Assembly: GCA_021153185.1 (NCBI GenBank) | Contig: JAGKTY010000009.1 | Coordinates: 1 to 64,000 of the forward strand | DNA from: Lachnospiraceae bacterium | GTDB lineage: Bacteria; Bacillota; Clostridia; Lachnospirales; Lachnospiraceae | DNA length: 64,000 nucleotides | Reading direction: 5' to 3' | Part shown: positions 49,102 to 57,795 of the stretch, piece after piece | How the letters are laid out: every line of letters begins with the position of its first letter | Numbering within the stretch: position 1 is the stretch's first letter | Program-made: the position numbers and the translations under genes | Notes under the pieces: model-generated | Told to the model about the DNA's origin: nothing | Database searches by the model: none | The model's input: the letters and a program-made list of their open reading frames with translations, nothing else

Positions 49102-50342
49102 GTTTTGAAGGAAAAAGAAGAGTCGTTGTAACCGGTCTTGGCGCAGTAACGCCAATCGGCAATACAGTAGATGATTTTTATAAAGGAATGCAGGAAGGCA
49201 AAATTGGATTTGCACCGATTACAGCTTTTGATGCATCAGAATATAAATGTAAGCTTGCAGCAGAGGTAAAGGATTTTGATCCGACACTTTACATGGAAAA
49301 AAAGGCTGCAAGACGTATGGAAAAATTCTCTCAGCTAGCAGTCGCTGCTTCCGGCCAGGCTATCACAGATGCCGGTCTTGATATGGAAAAAGAAGATCCA
49401 TTCCGTGTGGGCTGTGCAGTTTCAAGCGGTATCGGAAGTCTTCAGGCAATGGAGAGAGAGACAAAGACACTCAATGAAAAAGGACCAAACAGAGTTGGTC
49501 CGCTCCTTGTTCCGATGATGATTTCCAATATGGCAGCAGGAAATGTCAGCATTGCATTCGGCCTCAAGGGAAAAAGTATCAATGTCGTAACAGCATGTGC
49601 TTCCGGCACAAATGCAATCGGTGAAGCATTCCGTACGATTCAGTATGGTGATGCAGATGTCATGGTTGCAGGTGGTACGGAAAGCAGTGTGACACCTATC
49701 GGTATCGCCGGATTTGCAAGTCTGACAGCACTTTCAGCAAGTGAAGATCCAACGCGCTGTTCGATCCCGTTTGACAAAGACAGAAGCGGATTCGTCATGG
49801 GTGAAGGCGCAGGTGTTGTCGTACTTGAAGAGCTTGAGCATGCAAAGGCGCGCGGCGCAAAAATTTACGCAGAGGTTGTCGGATATGGCTGTTCATCAGA
49901 TGCATATCACATCACATCGCCTGCAGAGGATGGCGCAGGTGCGGCGAAAGCAATGACAAACGCAGTTGAGGATGCCGGCATTTCGACAGACGATATTACA
50001 TATATCAACGCGCACGGAACAAGTACACATCACAACGATTTGTTTGAGACAAGGGCCATCAAGCTGGCATTTGGCGAGCATGCAAAGGATATCAGAATTA
50101 ACTCAACCAAATCGATGATCGGTCACCTTCTCGGTGCTGCCGGTGCGGTTGAATTCATCGCTTGTGTGAAACAGATTGAAAATGGCTTCATTCACAAGAC
50201 AGTCGGCCTTCAGGAGACAGAGGAAGATATGGACCTGAACTACTGTAAGGAAGCTTACAACGAGGAAGTTCCGTATGCACTTTCCAACTCACTCGGATTT
50301 GGCGGACACAATGCAAGTATTCTTGTGAAAAAGTTTGAGTAA
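49098..50342 (+). CDS. fabF: 3-oxoacyl-ACP synthase II
   Basis: 414 residues from ATG 49098, overlapping the fabG stop by 4 nt. The active-site triad is Cys167 (VTACASGTN), His306 (NAHGTSTHHND) and His343 (KSMIGHLLGAAG). It condenses malonyl-ACP with acyl-ACP in elongation. The C-terminal NSLGFGGHNAS is typical. There is no fabB-like second copy in the window. Confidence 0.97.
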   Translation: MSFEGKRRVVVTGLGAVTPIGNTVDDFYKGMQEGKIGFAPITAFDASEYKCKLAAEVKDFDPTLYMEKKAARRMEKFSQLAVAASGQAITDAGLDMEKEDPFRVGCAVSSGIGSLQAMERETKTLNEKGPNRVGPLLVPMMISNMAAGNVSIAFGLKGKSINVVTACASGTNAIGEAFRTIQYGDADVMVAGGTESSVTPIGIAGFASLTALSASEDPTRCSIPFDKDRSGFVMGEGAGVVVLEELEHAKARGAKIYAEVVGYGCSSDAYHITSPAEDGAGAAKAMTNAVEDAGISTDDITYINAHGTSTHHNDLFETRAIKLAFGEHAKDIRINSTKSMIGHLLGAAGAVEFIACVKQIENGFIHKTVGLQETEEDMDLNYCKEAYNEEVPYALSNSLGFGGHNASILVKKFE

Positions 50343-50372
50343 GATAACAAAGCGTCATAAAAGAGGTAGAAT

Positions 50373-50804
50373 ATGTCAGTTTATACAACAAAGGAAATTA
50401 TGGAAATCATTCCGCACAGATCGCCGTTTTTGCTCATCGATACGATTGAGGAATTGGAAGAAGGCAAGCGTGCGGTCGGCAAAAAATGCGTGAGCTTTAA
50501 TGAGCCGTATTTTGCAGGACACTTTCCGAGCAATCCGGTCATGCCGGGTGTATTGATCATCGAGGCAATGGCGCAGGTCGGTGCAGTTGCCATGCTTGGA
50601 ATGGAAGAGTGGAAAGGCAAAACAGCTTATTTTGTCGGAATTGATAAAGCAAAGTTTAAAAACAAAGTGTTGCCGGGTGATGTCCTCATGATTGAGACAA
50701 AGATTGTGAAAGTCAAAGGCCCGATCGGTATGGGCGAGGCAACCGCAACAGTAAATGGCAAGCTCTGTGCAAAGGCAGAACTTACCTTTGCAATTGGTGA
50801 TTAA
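50373..50804 (+). CDS. fabZ: 3-hydroxyacyl-ACP dehydratase
   Basis: 143 residues. IIPHRSPFLLID at 12-23, then HFPSNPVMPGVLIIEAMAQ with His50 and Glu64, the hotdog-fold catalytic pair. It removes water from 3-hydroxyacyl-ACP. AAGAGGTAGAAT is ahead. The accDA gene follows after about 26 nt. Confidence 0.97.
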   Translation: MSVYTTKEIMEIIPHRSPFLLIDTIEELEEGKRAVGKKCVSFNEPYFAGHFPSNPVMPGVLIIEAMAQVGAVAMLGMEEWKGKTAYFVGIDKAKFKNKVLPGDVLMIETKIVKVKGPIGMGEATATVNGKLCAKAELTFAIGD

Positions 50805-50830
50805 TCAGATATAATACAAGGAGAATGAAC

Positions 50831-52603
50831 GTGAGTAATTGGCGGAGATTTGGCAAAATGCGTATGCCTTCCAATCTGTATAATCAGTTAGAGCAAAGAC
50901 TGAAAGGTAGCATGGAGGCTCCGGCTGAAAAGCAGGAGAAAAAAGAGGAGAAACCACAGAAGAGTGATGCGACAGTAAGATGTCCGAAATGTGGTAAGAT
51001 TTTAAACAAAGAGCGCGTCAAAAAACGCAAATATGTATGTTACGAGTGTGAAGGATATTTCCGTGTCACAACCAAAAACCGTATCCGGATGGTTGCAGAT
51101 CCAAAATCGTTTGAGGAATGGTTTGCTGATATGCCGGTGAGCAATCCGCTTTTGTTTAACGGATATGAGGATAAGCTGCAGGCTGCACGTGAAAAAACAG
51201 GACTCAACGAAGCGTTTACAGTCGGAAAATGTACTGTTTTCGGTGAGCCAATCGTGCTTGGTGTGTGCGATGCCAGATTCCTGATGGCAAGTATGGGCCA
51301 TGCTTATGGTGAAAAAGTGACTGCTGCAATCGAGCGCGCAACGGAGGAAAAACTGCCGGTATTTATTTTCTGTTGTTCCGGCGGTGCCAGAATGCAGGAA
51401 GGCATCATTTCCCTGATGCAGATGGCCAAAACATCTGCTGCAATTGAAAAACACGGAAAAGCAGGCCTTCTGTATTCCACGATTTTGACTGACCCGACAA
51501 CAGGTGGTGTGACAGCGAGCTTTGCAATGCTTGGTGATGTCATCATGGCAGAGCCGGGCGCTCTCATCGGATTTGCCGGTCCGCGTGTCATCAAACAGAC
51601 AATCGGACAGGAGCTTCCGGAAGGCTTCCAGACAGCTGAATTCCTTGTGGAGCATGGCTTTGTAGATGGCATTGTCAAGCGTGAGAACTTGAAGAAGACG
51701 ATTTTCTTCCTTGTAAAGAGTCATCAGCAAAACGGAAAAGCATCTTGGGCTAATTTTGATGAAAATGCGGCCAAGTTTGAATTAAACGAGATTTTAAAAG
51801 AGCAGACATGGCATGAAAAACCTCGTTCAGCATGGGAAAAGGTAAAGACCGTCCGTCAGGTGGAGAGAGCTTCTGCGCTTGATTATATGAGATTTATCTT
51901 TGATGATTTCGTGGAGGCACACGGCGACCGTTATTTTGCAGATGACCCTGCAATCGTTGGCGGTATCGGATATCTGGATGGACAGCCTGTCACAATTATC
52001 GCAGATGTCAAAGGTAAAACCTTTGCAGAGTGCCAGATGCGCAACTTTGGTATGCCGCTTCCGGAGGGATACCGCAAAGCACTCAGACTGATGAAACAGG
52101 CGGAGAAATTCAATCGTCCGATTGTCAGCTTTGTCAATACATCCGGTGCGTTCTGCGGCCTTGAGGCGGAAGAACGCGGACAGGGTGAAGCCATTGCCAG
52201 AAACCTGATGGAGATGGCAGGCCTGAAAGTACCGGTTCTGTGTATTTTAATCGGAGAAGGCGGTAGTGGCGGTGCACTTGCGACTGCAGTCGGCAACCAG
52301 GTATGGATGCTTGAAAATTCAACGTATTCCATTCTTTCGCCGGAAGGATTTGCTTCGATTTTGTGGAAGGATTCATCGAAAGCGCAGGAAGCGAGCGAGG
52401 TAATGAACATCACTGCGCAGGATTTATTGCGACTTGGCGTTATTGAACGGATTATTCCGGAATTTGGCGGTGCGACAGACGAGACAAAAGAAGCCATTGC
52501 GGATTATATGAAAATTGAGATTAAGAGATTTTTACAGACATTTGACGGAATGAGCGGCGAGGAAATCGCACAGCAGAGATACGACAGATTCCGTGTATTC
52601 TAA
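50831..52603 (+). CDS. accDA: Fused acetyl-CoA carboxylase carboxyltransferase beta-alpha (AccD-AccA)
   Basis: 590 residues from GTG 50831, which stands 7 nt after AAGGAG; the ATG at 50825 is only 1 nt from it and unlikely. Residues 1-300 are AccD: zinc ribbon CPKC...CYEC (about Cys51, 54, 70, 73 from this start), then CCSGGARMQEG and FAGPRVIKQT. Residues about 310-590 are AccA, with EAHGDRYFADDPAIVGGIG, GMPLPEGYRKALR and GEGGSGGALA. The fused form makes both carboxyltransferase chains at one-to-one ratio, which transfer CO2 from carboxybiotin to acetyl-CoA. Biotin carrier and carboxylase genes (accB, accC) are absent from this operon. Confidence 0.95.
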   Translation: MSNWRRFGKMRMPSNLYNQLEQRLKGSMEAPAEKQEKKEEKPQKSDATVRCPKCGKILNKERVKKRKYVCYECEGYFRVTTKNRIRMVADPKSFEEWFADMPVSNPLLFNGYEDKLQAAREKTGLNEAFTVGKCTVFGEPIVLGVCDARFLMASMGHAYGEKVTAAIERATEEKLPVFIFCCSGGARMQEGIISLMQMAKTSAAIEKHGKAGLLYSTILTDPTTGGVTASFAMLGDVIMAEPGALIGFAGPRVIKQTIGQELPEGFQTAEFLVEHGFVDGIVKRENLKKTIFFLVKSHQQNGKASWANFDENAAKFELNEILKEQTWHEKPRSAWEKVKTVRQVERASALDYMRFIFDDFVEAHGDRYFADDPAIVGGIGYLDGQPVTIIADVKGKTFAECQMRNFGMPLPEGYRKALRLMKQAEKFNRPIVSFVNTSGAFCGLEAEERGQGEAIARNLMEMAGLKVPVLCILIGEGGSGGALATAVGNQVWMLENSTYSILSPEGFASILWKDSSKAQEASEVMNITAQDLLRLGVIERIIPEFGGATDETKEAIADYMKIEIKRFLQTFDGMSGEEIAQQRYDRFRVF

Positions 52604-52628
52604 TGGATGTAACTGAAGGAGTTAGATT

Positions 52629-53582
52629 ATGACAATAAAAATTGCAGGAACAGGTAGTGCTCTTCCAAATAAGATTATGACCAATAAAGATTTGGAACAG
52701 CTTGTGGAAACCTCTGATGAATGGATTCGGGAGCGTACAGGTATTTGTGAGCGAAGAATTGCGCAGGGGGATACCGTGGCATCACTTGCAGCAACGGCAT
52801 GTGAGAGAGCACTTGCGAATGCAGGAAAAAAAGCAGAAGATGTAGATTTGATTCTCGTGGCAACATGCTCGCCGGAGCAGCTCCTTCCATGTGCAGCCTG
52901 CCAGGTGCAGAGCATCATTGGAGCACAGAAGGCAGTGGCATTTGACTTGAATGCTGCATGCTCCGGATTTTTATTCGGACTTGCGACAGCGTATTCATAC
53001 ATCACGGCGGGCCTATACAAAAATGCGCTCGTTGTTGGCAGTGAAGTACTTTCCAAGATTGTGGACTGGACAGACCGCGGCACATGTATTTTGTTTGGTG
53101 ACGGTGCAGGTGCTGTCTATGTGGAAGCGACAGAAGGTCCGGAGGGATTCATCGGCTTTGCACAAGGCTCTGATGGATCAAAAGGCAGCGTGCTGTCGTG
53201 TAATGAGCGTACGGATAATCCGGAGGAAGATATCTATGTCCATATGGATGGCCGCGAGGTTTATAAGTTTGCAACAAGACAGGTTCCAAAATGTATCGTG
53301 GAGGCAGTAGACCGAAGTCAGTTATCATTGGAAGATATCGATTTATTTGTGCTTCATCAGGCAAATACAAGAATTATCGAGTCGATTGCAAAACAGTTAA
53401 AGCAGGACATCTCGAAGTTCCCGGTGAACCTTCCGAGAGTCGGAAACATGTCTTCGGCAACCATTCCTGTGCTGCTCGATGAATTAAACCGTGATGGTAA
53501 ATTGCAAAAAGGACAAAAAATAGTATTATCAGGTTTTGGTGCAGGACTGACGTATGGCGCCTGTGTGCTCACCTGGCAATAG
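52629..53582 (+). CDS. fabH: 3-oxoacyl-ACP synthase III
   Basis: 317 residues. NAACSGF with Cys111, LHQANTRI (His) and GNMSSATIP (Asn) make the Cys-His-Asn triad. It starts fatty-acid synthesis by condensing acetyl-CoA (or a branched acyl-CoA) with malonyl-ACP. RBS GAAGGAGTTAGATT. In many Firmicutes operons fabH stands at the front; here it is near the end, before fabT. Confidence 0.96.
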   Translation: MTIKIAGTGSALPNKIMTNKDLEQLVETSDEWIRERTGICERRIAQGDTVASLAATACERALANAGKKAEDVDLILVATCSPEQLLPCAACQVQSIIGAQKAVAFDLNAACSGFLFGLATAYSYITAGLYKNALVVGSEVLSKIVDWTDRGTCILFGDGAGAVYVEATEGPEGFIGFAQGSDGSKGSVLSCNERTDNPEEDIYVHMDGREVYKFATRQVPKCIVEAVDRSQLSLEDIDLFVLHQANTRIIESIAKQLKQDISKFPVNLPRVGNMSSATIPVLLDELNRDGKLQKGQKIVLSGFGAGLTYGACVLTWQ

Positions 53583-53590
53583 GAGGATTT

Positions 53591-54034
53591 ATGGCACGTT
53601 CAAAAAATTATGAACTCAATGAGCTTTTGGTGAACCTGTTCAATAACGTGATGAATATGGAAGCCAAAGCGATTATTACAGAAGAATTCAAAGATATTAC
53701 AAATAATGATATGCACATCATCGAGGCGGTCGGCATCGAACAGCCGAAAAGTATGTCGATGATTGCCAAACGGCTGTCTGTAACGGTTGGTACGCTCACT
53801 GTCAATATGAATAGTTTGGAAAAAAAAGGATATATTGTTAGGGAGCGGAGTGAACAGGATAAGCGCGTCGTGCTTGTCACACTGACAGAAAAGGGACGGA
53901 AAGCATTTTTCCACCACAGAGACTTCCACAAAGCGATGATTCGCGCTGCTGTGAAGGGACTTGATGAAACAGAGATGCAGACGCTCATAAAATGCTTGCA
54001 GCAATTAAGTGTATTTTTTGAATCCAAAGAATAA
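53591..54034 (+). CDS. fabT: MarR-family fatty-acid regulator FabT
   Basis: 147 residues. A winged helix of MarR type: MIAKRLSVTVGTLTVNMNSL (recognition helix) and GYIVRERSEQDKRVVLVTLT (wing). Its location as last gene of a fab operon, 8 nt after fabH with AGGAGG ahead, together with four FabT-type boxes at the acpP promoter, supports FabT. In streptococci FabT binds DNA with acyl-ACP as co-repressor. Here it would repress its own operon. In most streptococci fabT stands near the front of the cluster, so the order is different. Confidence 0.88.
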   Translation: MARSKNYELNELLVNLFNNVMNMEAKAIITEEFKDITNNDMHIIEAVGIEQPKSMSMIAKRLSVTVGTLTVNMNSLEKKGYIVRERSEQDKRVVLVTLTEKGRKAFFHHRDFHKAMIRAAVKGLDETEMQTLIKCLQQLSVFFESKE

Positions 54035-54081
54035 ATAATCAACATACAGAAAACTCGAAGCGAAGGGGCTCAAACAAAGTA

Positions 54082-54110
54082 TTGACTTTGCAAACTGCTG
54101 GTTGTATTAT
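54082..54110 (+). promoter_or_regulatory. Promoter of the hemolysin III gene
   Basis: TTGACT (54082-54087), 17 nt, TATTAT (54105-54110). The perfect palindrome GTAGTAT-TGC-ATACTAC (54126-54142) lies just after the start of transcription and looks like an operator. A wider pair, GGCTCAAAC (54067-54075) and GTTTGAGCC (54160-54168), brackets the promoter, the second arm followed by TTTGTTTTTT. Confidence 0.7.
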
Positions 54111-54209
54111 AGTAAACAAGCAGACGTAGTATTGCATACTACATGACAAGGTTAATTATGTTTGAGCCTTTGTTTTTTATAAAATCTACTTAGAGGGGAG
54201 GAATCGAGT

Positions 54210-54857
54210 ATGCAGATTTCATTAAGAGATCCGGGAAGTGCATTAACGCATTTTGTGGCACTTCTGTTAACGATGGGTGGTGCATTGCCACTTCTGATTA
54301 AGGCAGCAGGGGAGGGTACAAGTATTTTTGTTGCCATGCTGGTATTCAGCCTTAGCATGATGATTTTATATGCCGCAAGCTTTTTGTATCACGCCGTGAC
54401 GCTTTCGCCGGATATTGTAAAGATTTTTAGAAAGATTGATCATTCAGCGATTTTTGTTTTGATTGCAGGAAGCTATACACCTGTATGTCTGATTGTGCTG
54501 GAGCCGAGATGGGGTATTCCGATGCTGATTGCAATGTGGGGACTTGCGACTGCCGGGATTGCTGTGAAGTTCATGTGGATTACGTGCCCGAAATGGTTTT
54601 CTTCCACAATCTATATTCTGATGGGATGGGCATGTATTTTTTGTATGAAACCGCTCATGAATGCCATCACGCCTGAGGCGTTCTTCTGGCTGCTCACCGG
54701 CGGAATCATTTACACAATCGGCGGTGTGATTTATGCACTCAAATTGCCTATTTTTAACGCAAAACATAAATATTTCGGTTCGCACGAAATCTTCCACCTG
54801 TTTGTGATGGGCGGCAGCCTGTGCCATTTCATTTTCATGTACTCGTATGTAATCTAG
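54210..54857 (+). CDS. Hemolysin III / PAQR-family membrane protein
   Basis: 215 residues with seven hydrophobic helices. SFLYHAVTLSPDIVKIFRKI and DHSAIFVLIAGSYTP near 56-91, and the late HEIFHLFVMGGSLCHF, give the conserved Ser, His and Asp residues that hold zinc in PAQR proteins. Bacterial members (YqfA, YplQ types) are linked to membrane fluidity; adiponectin-receptor relatives have ceramidase activity. AGAGGGGAGGAATCG precedes ATG 54210. It has its own promoter with an operator-like palindrome. Confidence 0.9.
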   Translation: MQISLRDPGSALTHFVALLLTMGGALPLLIKAAGEGTSIFVAMLVFSLSMMILYAASFLYHAVTLSPDIVKIFRKIDHSAIFVLIAGSYTPVCLIVLEPRWGIPMLIAMWGLATAGIAVKFMWITCPKWFSSTIYILMGWACIFCMKPLMNAITPEAFFWLLTGGIIYTIGGVIYALKLPIFNAKHKYFGSHEIFHLFVMGGSLCHFIFMYSYVI

Positions 54858-54890
54858 TGGCACCCGGGGACGGGGTTTGGGGTCCAAAAC
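54858..54890. repeat. G-rich REP-like element
   Basis: GTGGCACCCGGGGACGGGGT, then TTGGGGTCC, directly after the hemolysin III stop (54855-54885). It resembles the G/C-rich repeats found near Y1 (REP-associated) transposases in clostridia, from memory; only one copy is seen in this window. The remainder of 54858-55157 holds the 34-bp repeat copy at 54955 and the hairpin CGAGATTCGC/GCGTATCTCG (about 55009-55031). Confidence 0.4.
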
Positions 54891-54954
54891 GTATAGCGAC
54901 CATCAAAAATTTGCGTCATCGCAGTTGCGGTGGCGCTTTTTGTTAGGGCAACGA

Positions 54955-54988
54955 GGGAAATGGTCATCATGCTTGCATGAATGAACAT
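54955..54988 (+). repeat. 34-bp dispersed repeat, copy 2
   Basis: Counterpart of 27994-28027 (27 of 34 identical). It contains the local palindrome CATGCTTGCATG. It lies in the gap before the potassium channel gene. Confidence 0.55.
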
Positions 54989-55157
54989 TTGACGACTGCT
55001 AATCAGAGCGAGATTCGCGAAGCGTATCTCGTCTCTGCGCAAGCAACCGTATGTTTATCCGAATGTGCCGAAAAGGTGCCTAAAATGTATGCTTTTGGTT
55101 TACAAGTGGTCGGTGATTGGGATATGATAGATAATATCAAAATAAAGGAGCACTATT

Positions 55158-56090
55158 TTGAGAAAGCGGATTTTTGATATTATTCAAATTGGAAATAAAT
55201 CGGACTTGCCAAGTACGTTGTATGACTACTTTATCACGGTCGTCATCATCCTGAATCTCGTTGTGACGTTCTGGCTGACATTCCGCATTCCAAGCGGCAC
55301 GATGGAACGGCTCAAAGTGATAGAGTTTGTCACGATGTGCATTTTTACGGTGGAGTTTTTGCTGCGCCTTTGGAATGCGAAGTTTTTATATCCGGACAAA
55401 AACGCATTTGCTGCAATCCTCAAATATTTGATTTCGTTCTATGGATTGATTGATATTTTTACCATTCTGCCGTATTTTCTTCCGGTGGAGACACTCTACG
55501 GAATGGGAGCACTCCGTATTATCCGCGTGGTGCGTATTTTCCGCCTGTTCCGCGTCAACACGCAGTCGGACGCATACAATGTCATTGTGGCGGTTCTTTT
55601 GGAAAAGAAAAACCAGCTCGTATCGAGTATTTCGCTCATTGCAATTCTCATGCTGTCGGCGTCGTTTTTGATGTACAGCGTGGAGCACAATTCGCAGCCG
55701 GAGGTGTTTGACAATGCATTTGCCGGACTTTGGTGGGCTGTCTCGACGGTGCTTACGGTCGGGTACGGCGACATTTATCCGGTGACAACGATCGGGAAGT
55801 GTATGGCAATCGTGATTGCCGTGCTCGGCGTCATGTCCACAGCGATTCCGACCGGTATTTTGAGCGCCGGATTCAGCGAGCATTACAAACTTTCCAAGCT
55901 TCGCACAGAGGATCTTGACGAGACATTCCGTGTACTCATTGACGGCAAAAATGTGTGGGCCGGTCAGCCGGCTGAGACACTGCAAAAACTATATGGGATT
56001 CGCGTCGTTTTGATCGTTAGGGACGGGCAACATTTAAAACCGGAGGGAATCACAATCGAAGTGGGCGATACCCTCGTGTGTATGGTGTAA
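55158..56090 (+). CDS. Voltage-gated potassium channel
   Basis: 310 residues from TTG 55158, supported by AAGGAG 7 nt ahead. Six transmembrane helices: S1 near 24-43, S4 with regularly spaced Arg in RIIRVVRIFRLFRV (about 119-132), and the S5-pore-S6 module with selectivity filter TVGYGD at 200-205. The cytosolic C-terminus (about 240-310) has a TrkA-C-like beta ending (EGITIEVGDTLVCMV). It is a single-chain KvAP-like channel for K+ flux across the cell membrane. It is probably monocistronic or read with the lipoprotein 23 nt downstream. Confidence 0.93.
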   Translation: MRKRIFDIIQIGNKSDLPSTLYDYFITVVIILNLVVTFWLTFRIPSGTMERLKVIEFVTMCIFTVEFLLRLWNAKFLYPDKNAFAAILKYLISFYGLIDIFTILPYFLPVETLYGMGALRIIRVVRIFRLFRVNTQSDAYNVIVAVLLEKKNQLVSSISLIAILMLSASFLMYSVEHNSQPEVFDNAFAGLWWAVSTVLTVGYGDIYPVTTIGKCMAIVIAVLGVMSTAIPTGILSAGFSEHYKLSKLRTEDLDETFRVLIDGKNVWAGQPAETLQKLYGIRVVLIVRDGQHLKPEGITIEVGDTLVCMV

Positions 56091-56113
56091 TTTAAGCAAA
56101 AAGGAGATTACCA

Positions 56114-57772
56114 ATGAAGAAAAAAGTAGTTATCGCATCGCTGCTTGTCGTGGCGACAATGTTATTTGGATGTGGAGCAGATAAAAACACACAAAGCAAT
56201 CAAAACCCGGCGATGGAGGCGACAGACGAAGCGGCAGGAAATGCGCATTTACAGGAAGAAGGCGACGGAAAAACGCAGGACGGCGCGACGTCAGATGAGG
56301 CGGGTGATGCATCAGAATCAGCGGAAAAAGCAGCAAGTAGCCGCGTTGTCGGCGGCCTAAATGATTCGGATGCCGTTTATTTCGTGTTTGATGACAAACA
56401 TATTGAGGAAGGCTACCGCGCCGCAAATAAGGATGCCTATATCACTTCGCTTGTGACGATTGATCAGACAATTTTCTTTGCAGAAAGTGAGTACAGCTTT
56501 GCAAATGCAGACAACTTCAGCCATATTTATCAGCTGGAAGCAGGCGGCGAAGCCAAGGATTTGCTCGGGGCGCTGTCTTATTCGGATATCAAGTTATTTG
56601 CGCGAGACGGAGGGCTTTATGCCAATGTGACACTTGGCGCAGACGAGGATTTCAAGATGGTTGAAATCAGTTACGAATCTGCAGGTAATACGTATCGGGA
56701 GGCATCCCGAAGAGAGCTGTCGGAGGAGGAAGCGGCAGACATCAATCTGTATTCGAAATATAGTGATTTTGAGCTGGAGCATCAAGTGAATCTGATCAAA
56801 GAAGTAGATGCGCAGCACGTTTATTTTGCGGCAGATAGCGAGCAGCCATACGGACTTGGGACGGTCACGGTGTATGTCGGCAACCCGCAGAGCGGAGAGC
56901 TGCAGCAGCTGTATCAATGCGAGGAGGCACCGGGCATTCCGAACTCGCAGGGCATCGGAACGGTCGGTTTTCAAATCATAGACAATGTGGCATATTTCCG
57001 TGATACAGACGGAAAGCAGCTGATCTGGTGCGCCTATGATTTGGACGCTCCGGAAAACGGCAAACAAAAACTGAGCGGTGGCGAATTGACGTTTGAGCAT
57101 ATGCAAAAAGGTACGGTCACATATGAAAGCGAGCAAAAGAAATGCGATGACTGTGATATGATTGTGCATTCGTATTATGTGGAACAATATGCACTAAACA
57201 GTGATCAGCCAAACGCTGAAAAAATCAACCAAAAGTTAGCGGACTATTACGAAGAACATCTTGCCATGGGACAAGGAATGGGCGAAGGACTGACAGAGGA
57301 AGACATTTCGTATATGCATGCGATGTCATACGATTCGTCTTACAACTTTACATATAAGGTGTCGGATATTCAGACGATCGGGCATTATCTGGAGGTCAAT
57401 TTTGAAGGCTACGAATATATGGGCGGTGCACACGGATATCCGCTTCGCGACCATCTGCTGTTTGATTTGAGTACGGGCGAACTTGTGAGTATGAAAGACC
57501 TCTTTAGCGGAAGTGAAAGCATCTTCAAATCGATTGTTGCCGAATGGACGTTGAAAGATTATCAGAGTGGGCAAAAAGGATATTTCGAGGCAGACAGTGA
57601 CGAGGCATTTGAGCAGTCAGTGTTTGATGCGGTCACGTTTGACCATGGAATGTATTTCACAAATGAAGGAATTGTCATAGAATATGCACCATATGAAATG
57701 GGGCCGTATGCCGCCGGCTATATTGAGGTTGCCATTCCATACAGTGCGTTAAAAATTGATATGACGAAGTAA
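56114..57772 (+). CDS. Lipoprotein with DUF4163/DUF3298-like C-terminus
   Basis: 552 residues. Lipobox LFGC with lipid Cys at 20, then an acidic Ala/Glu/Ser tether (about 25-78). A beta-propeller-like middle (80-340) has no clear family. Residues about 345-550 match the DUF4163/DUF3298 pair found at the end of PdaC and RsiV: IQTIGHYLEVNFEGYEYMGG, GAHGYP, DLSTGELVSMKDLF and the final YAAGYIEVAIPYSAL. It is anchored outside the membrane. In RsiV this domain binds lysozyme; a similar role here is only a guess. Confidence 0.8.
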   Translation: MKKKVVIASLLVVATMLFGCGADKNTQSNQNPAMEATDEAAGNAHLQEEGDGKTQDGATSDEAGDASESAEKAASSRVVGGLNDSDAVYFVFDDKHIEEGYRAANKDAYITSLVTIDQTIFFAESEYSFANADNFSHIYQLEAGGEAKDLLGALSYSDIKLFARDGGLYANVTLGADEDFKMVEISYESAGNTYREASRRELSEEEAADINLYSKYSDFELEHQVNLIKEVDAQHVYFAADSEQPYGLGTVTVYVGNPQSGELQQLYQCEEAPGIPNSQGIGTVGFQIIDNVAYFRDTDGKQLIWCAYDLDAPENGKQKLSGGELTFEHMQKGTVTYESEQKKCDDCDMIVHSYYVEQYALNSDQPNAEKINQKLADYYEEHLAMGQGMGEGLTEEDISYMHAMSYDSSYNFTYKVSDIQTIGHYLEVNFEGYEYMGGAHGYPLRDHLLFDLSTGELVSMKDLFSGSESIFKSIVAEWTLKDYQSGQKGYFEADSDEAFEQSVFDAVTFDHGMYFTNEGIVIEYAPYEMGPYAAGYIEVAIPYSALKIDMTK

Positions 57773-57795
57773 CCATGAAATAAAAATAAACAACA

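Noticed and set aside
51931..52497. Long minus-strand frames inside accDA, fabD and other fab genes
   Set aside because: They are shadows of genes with strong motifs on the plus strand; their translations show no family features and lack start signals.
54858..55157. Small ORFs on both strands in the gap before the K+ channel
   Set aside because: They have no ribosome binding sites, overlap repeat-like sequence and read across hairpins. The supported start of the next gene is TTG 55158.
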